Assembly: GCF_026625565.1 (NCBI RefSeq)
Contig: NZ_CP112998.1
Location: forward strand, 6,794,501-6,858,500
Reading direction: 5' to 3'
Origin: Dyadobacter pollutisoli
Lineage (GTDB): Bacteria > Bacteroidota > Bacteroidia > Cytophagales > Spirosomataceae
DNA: 64,000 bases
Positions 60,959 through 64,000 of this stretch are shown one piece after another (position 1 is the stretch's first letter; each line of letters begins with the position of its first letter). Made by a program: the position numbers and the translations under genes. Below the pieces are notes generated by a model. It was not told where the DNA came from. It ran no database searches and saw only the letters and a program-made list of their open reading frames with translations.

Positions 60959-62272
60959 ATGAAACGATTTTTAGAGACTATAAAACACATATTTGCAATT
61001 GAGGAGTTGAGAACACGTATTCTCAACACTCTTTTGTTTATAACGATCTTCCGTTTGGGGTCTTACGTAGCGTTGCCGGGTGTTGAGCCCGACCAAATGA
61101 ATGTTTCTTCCCAAGGCTTGTTAGGTCTTTTGGATACCTTTCTGGGTGGAGCCTTTAGTAAGGCTTCCATTTTTGCGTTGGGTATCATGCCTTACATTTC
61201 TGCTTCTATTGCGATTCAATTGTTAACTATGGCATTGCCATATTTTCAAAAGATGCAAAAAGAAGGGGAATCCGGTCGTAAAAAATTAAACCAGATTACA
61301 AGGGTTCTTACCATTGTTGTAACCCTTGTGCAAGGAACTGCTTACTTGAATACAACGGTACCAGATGAGGCCCTGTTGGTAACCAGAAGCCTATTCTCCA
61401 TTTCTTCAGTATTCGTACTGACTGCCGGTACCATGTTCTGCATGTGGCTGGGAGAAAGAATTACGGATAAAGGAATTGGTAATGGAATTTCAATGCTGAT
61501 CATGATTGGTATTGTTTCCCGATTCCCTGGTGCTATTTATAAGGAATTCGTTTCGAGAGGTAGCGGAGGGATTTTGCTTTTTGTTCTTGAAATCGTTGCA
61601 CTGTATTTCGTGATAATGGGAGCTGTGATGTTGACACAGGCTGTTCGTAGAATTCCGATACAGTATGCAAAGCAAGTGGTAGGTAACCGAGTTATGGGTG
61701 GCCAGCGCCAGTATTTGCCTTTGAAACTGAACGCAGCGGGTGTGATGCCAATCATTTTTGCGCAGGCTTTGATGTTTATCCCATCACTGGGGGCATCTTA
61801 CTTCGCTGAAAAAAGTGATTTTGCAAGTAACGTAGCTACGATTTTTGCTAATTATACTACATGGCAGTACAACTTGCTTTTTGCAGTTTTGATCATTGTT
61901 TTCACATTCTTTTATACTGCGATTTCAGTTAACCCGCAACAAATTGCGGATGACATGAAACGGGGTGGTGGGTTTATACCAGGTGTGAAGCCAGGTCAGC
62001 AGACGTCTGAATATATTAGCTCTGTTTTGGATCGCATTACCTTCCCGGGTTCTCTAATGTTAGCTATCGTGGCTACCCTGCCGGCTTTTGCAAGTTTACT
62101 GGGAGTTTCAACGGACTTTGCGCATTTCTTTGGAGGAACTTCACTGCTGATTATGGTGGGGGTTGTTTTGGATACATTGCAACAAGTAGAAAGCTATCTG
62201 TTGATGCGCAGATATGAAGGTTTGATGAAATCAGGACGAGTTAAAGGTAGAACGGAGAGCGTGGCTATCTGA
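60959..62272 (+). CDS. secY: Sec translocon channel protein SecY
   Basis: SecY forms the protein-conducting channel with SecE and SecG. The 437 residues have ten membrane segments; early RILNTLLFITIFRLGSYVALPGV, the plug-region helix, and the C-terminal loop QQIADDMKRGGGFIPGVKPG are all present. Normal length. Located between rplO and map, as in other Bacteroidota. Confidence 0.98.
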   Translation: MKRFLETIKHIFAIEELRTRILNTLLFITIFRLGSYVALPGVEPDQMNVSSQGLLGLLDTFLGGAFSKASIFALGIMPYISASIAIQLLTMALPYFQKMQKEGESGRKKLNQITRVLTIVVTLVQGTAYLNTTVPDEALLVTRSLFSISSVFVLTAGTMFCMWLGERITDKGIGNGISMLIMIGIVSRFPGAIYKEFVSRGSGGILLFVLEIVALYFVIMGAVMLTQAVRRIPIQYAKQVVGNRVMGGQRQYLPLKLNAAGVMPIIFAQALMFIPSLGASYFAEKSDFASNVATIFANYTTWQYNLLFAVLIIVFTFFYTAISVNPQQIADDMKRGGGFIPGVKPGQQTSEYISSVLDRITFPGSLMLAIVATLPAFASLLGVSTDFAHFFGGTSLLIMVGVVLDTLQQVESYLLMRRYEGLMKSGRVKGRTESVAI

Positions 62273-62279
62273 TCAGGAA

Positions 62280-63077
62280 ATGATTTATTTAAAAACGGAG
62301 GAAGAGATACAGCTTATTAAGGATAGTGCGCAGGTTCTTGGAAAAGCGCACGCTGAGGTAGCTAACTGGGTAAAACCTGGTGTTACTACTGGAAAACTAG
62401 ACGCAGTTGCCGAGGAGTATATTCGTGACTACGGAGGAATTCCTTCCTTTAAGGGTTTTAATAAGTTTCCTGCCTCTCTCTGTATATCCGTTAATGAAGT
62501 AGTGGTTCACGGAATTCCGGGAAGCTATGTTTTGAAGGATGGAGATATCGTGTCTATTGATTGTGGAGTTAAGTTAAATGGTTTCCATAGTGACAGTGCT
62601 TATACCTACCCAGTTGGGGAAGTGTCTAAACAAGTGATGGACCTTTTAACTGCTACGAAAAAGTCTTTATACAAAGGAATAGATCAGGCGATCGATGGTT
62701 TGCGGATCGGAGATATAGGTTTCGCAGTCCAAGACTACGTGGAGCAAAGAGGTTACAGTGTAGTAAGAGAGCTGGTTGGCCATGGAGTGGGGAGAGACCT
62801 TCACGAAAGCCCGGAAGTTCCAAATTACGGTAAAAGAGGAAAAGGTATTAGACTGCGTGAGGGAATGGTTTTGGCAATTGAGCCAATGATTAACCTGGGG
62901 ACAAAGACTGTGATGCAGGAAAGAGACGGATGGACTATCAGGACAACTGATAAGAAGTTTTCAGCTCATTTTGAACACACGGTGGTAGTTCGCAAGGGTA
63001 AAGCCGAAATTCTGACAACATTCGATTATATAGAAAAAGTGACGGCCAACACCAGCCTTATGGTTGAAGTAAAGTAA
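62280..63077 (+). CDS. map: Methionine aminopeptidase, type I
   Basis: Map removes the initiator Met from nascent proteins. The 265 residues have the five metal ligands: Asp in VSIDCGVKLNGFHSDSAYTY (two), His in GHGVGRDLHESPEVPNYG, Glu in VLAIEPMINLG and Glu in SAHFEHTVVVRKG. Complete and standard. It starts 8 nt after secY; infA follows after 13 nt. Confidence 0.98.
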   Translation: MIYLKTEEEIQLIKDSAQVLGKAHAEVANWVKPGVTTGKLDAVAEEYIRDYGGIPSFKGFNKFPASLCISVNEVVVHGIPGSYVLKDGDIVSIDCGVKLNGFHSDSAYTYPVGEVSKQVMDLLTATKKSLYKGIDQAIDGLRIGDIGFAVQDYVEQRGYSVVRELVGHGVGRDLHESPEVPNYGKRGKGIRLREGMVLAIEPMINLGTKTVMQERDGWTIRTTDKKFSAHFEHTVVVRKGKAEILTTFDYIEKVTANTSLMVEVK

Positions 63078-63089
63078 TAAACGCTACGA

Positions 63090-63308
63090 ATGGCAAAACA
63101 AGCATCAATCGAACAAGACGGAGTAATTCTCGAAGCATTGTCAAACGCAATGTTTCGTGTTGTATTAGAAAATAAGCATGAAGTGATTGCTCATATTTCA
63201 GGTAAAATGAGAATGCACTATATTAAAATATTACCGGGAGACCGTGTAAAACTAGAAATGTCTCCCTACGACTTATCTAAGGCAAGAATTACCTACAGAT
63301 ATAAGTAA
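63090..63308 (+). CDS. infA: Translation initiation factor IF-1
   Basis: IF-1 occupies the 30S A site during initiation. The 72 residues start MAKQASIEQDGVILEALSN and include the OB-fold MRMHYIKILPGDRVKLEMSPYDLSKARITYRYK in parts. Length identical to E. coli. Confidence 0.97.
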   Translation: MAKQASIEQDGVILEALSNAMFRVVLENKHEVIAHISGKMRMHYIKILPGDRVKLEMSPYDLSKARITYRYK

Positions 63309-63347
63309 GGAGTTGATCACCTTAAATTAACACATAAGTTTAATCAG

Positions 63348-63464
63348 ATGAAGGTCAAAGCATCAGTTAAGAAGCGCAGTGAGGACTGCAAGGTTATTCG
63401 CCGTAAGGGTAAAGTATATGTGATTAACAAGAAGAACCCACGGTATAAACAAAGACAAGGTTAA
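63348..63464 (+). CDS. rpmJ: 50S ribosomal protein L36 (zinc-free form)
   Basis: This 38-residue gene was read directly: MKVKASVKKRSEDCKVIRRK ... NPRYKQRQG. The zinc ligands Cys11, Cys27 and His33 of the C+ form are Ser, Asn and Tyr here; only Cys14 remains, so this copy should not bind zinc. It lies between infA and rpsM as in most bacteria. Confidence 0.95.
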   Translation: MKVKASVKKRSEDCKVIRRKGKVYVINKKNPRYKQRQG

Positions 63465-63469
63465 TAATT

Positions 63470-63847
63470 ATGGCACGTATTTCAGGAGTTGATATTCCCG
63501 ACCGTAAAAGAGGCGAAATCTCATTGACTTATATTTTCGGAATTGGTCGTAGCTCGGCTAAGAAGATTCTGGACAAAGCAGGAGTCGATGTAGATAAAAA
63601 AGTAATTGACTGGACAGATGATGAGTCTGGTGCTATTCGCGCGGTTATTGCAGGTGAATATAAAGTAGAAGGAGCACTTAAATCAGAAGTGCAATTGAGC
63701 ATTAAACGCTTGATGGATATTGCTTGTTACCGTGGTCTTCGTCATCGTAAGGGATTGCCATTGCGTGGACAAAGAACGAAGAACAACTCACGTACTCGTA
63801 AGGGTAAACGCAAAACGATCGCGAACAAGAAAAAGGCTACTAAATAA
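63470..63847 (+). CDS. rpsM: 30S ribosomal protein S13
   Basis: S13 forms the head-side bridges to the 50S and contacts P-site tRNA. The 125 residues start MARISGVDIPDRKRGEISLTYIFGIG (in parts) and end with RGLRHRKGLPLRGQRTKNNSRTRKGKRKT. Normal length plus a basic tail. Confidence 0.98.
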   Translation: MARISGVDIPDRKRGEISLTYIFGIGRSSAKKILDKAGVDVDKKVIDWTDDESGAIRAVIAGEYKVEGALKSEVQLSIKRLMDIACYRGLRHRKGLPLRGQRTKNNSRTRKGKRKTIANKKKATK

Positions 63848-63889
63848 ACAATGAGCGGTGGATTGCATCCACAACTTATTCCCTAAGCA

Positions 63890-64000
63890 ATGGCACAAAA
63901 TAAAAGAAAAGATAAAGCTAAGAAGAGAGTTGTTGTCGTGGAGCCTGTTGGCCAGGTGCACATCAAAGCTTCTTTCAATAATATCATAATCTCTATTACG
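63890..64000 (+). CDS. rpsK: 30S ribosomal protein S11 (3' end outside window)
   Basis: Only 37 codons are visible: MAQNKRKDKAKKRVVVVEP ... GQVHIKASFNNIIISIT, matching the N-terminus of S11, which lies on the 30S platform. The frame is open to the window edge. rpsD, rpoA and rplQ would be expected next. Confidence 0.93.
   Translation, partial: MAQNKRKDKAKKRVVVVEPVGQVHIKASFNNIIISIT

Noticed and set aside
1..64000. CRISPR arrays, tRNA/rRNA genes, insertion sequences or prophage
   Set aside because: No regularly spaced repeats, tRNA cloverleaf, transposase or phage motifs were recognised while reading both strands by eye; a software scan would be needed to exclude short or degenerate examples.

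Overview
The window is chromosomal DNA from a Bacteroidota bacterium, most likely order Cytophagales (Dyadobacter/Spirosoma-like; inferred from gene content and style, not from a search). Supporting evidence is the Bacteroidota promoter type (TTTG or TTG, about 19-20 nt, then TAnnTTTG) before rpsL and fusA, a type IX secretion (T9SS) substrate, a PorE-like TPR/propeller/OmpA protein, many lipoproteins, the XylR-type regulator, the POT and M13 families, and the order rpsL-rpsG-fusA-rpsJ-rplC...rpsK without tuf.

Left part (1-12.9 kb): the 3' part of a LacI-family regulator and a Uma2 nuclease-like gene face a tightly packed minus-strand operon of six genes (11737 down to 1546). It encodes a PfkB-kinase/HAD-phosphatase fusion, two paralogous exported beta-propeller plus alpha-helical 'toroid' proteins, a ChbG/HpnK-type deacetylase, a BNR/sialidase-fold protein and a DUF3748 (YidR-like) propeller lipoprotein. 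Five of the six look exported, and the fusion is cytoplasmic. This looks like a small, poorly described carbohydrate-processing system and is the best candidate for something new here. An ECF sigma factor follows.

Middle (12.9-25 kb): housekeeping genes (lgt, yidD, a MoxR ATPase, prmC, ribD, aroE), a 1795-residue subtilase with a T9SS sorting domain, and an exported nucleoside hydrolase.

25-36 kb: an amino-sugar-type locus. On the minus strand are a NagX/HGSNAT-like membrane acyltransferase, a large exported glycoside-hydrolase-like protein and an HpcH/HpaI aldolase. Divergent on the plus strand are a GH20 beta-hexosaminidase lipoprotein, a ROK kinase lacking the family's zinc motif, an FHS/NagP-like sugar transporter and a XylR-type regulator. 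Neither nagA nor nagB is in the window.

36-46 kb: an M13 metallopeptidase, a POT peptide transporter, a coiled-coil membrane protein, a lemA-TPM-TPM cluster, a short DASH cryptochrome and the PorE-like lipoprotein, all on the minus strand. Several are followed by clear hairpin terminators.

46-64 kb: the str/S10/spc/alpha ribosomal protein supercluster, all plus strand and running off the right edge in rpsK. It is not one uninterrupted unit. A terminator follows rpsG, an unrelated leucine-rich lipoprotein gene sits between rpsG and fusA, terminator-like hairpins follow fusA and rpsJ, and promoter motifs precede rpsL, fusA, rplC and rpsH. The rpsJ-rplC spacer can form two mutually exclusive pairings and could be an attenuating leader.

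No tRNA, rRNA, CRISPR array, insertion sequence or phage genes were recognised.
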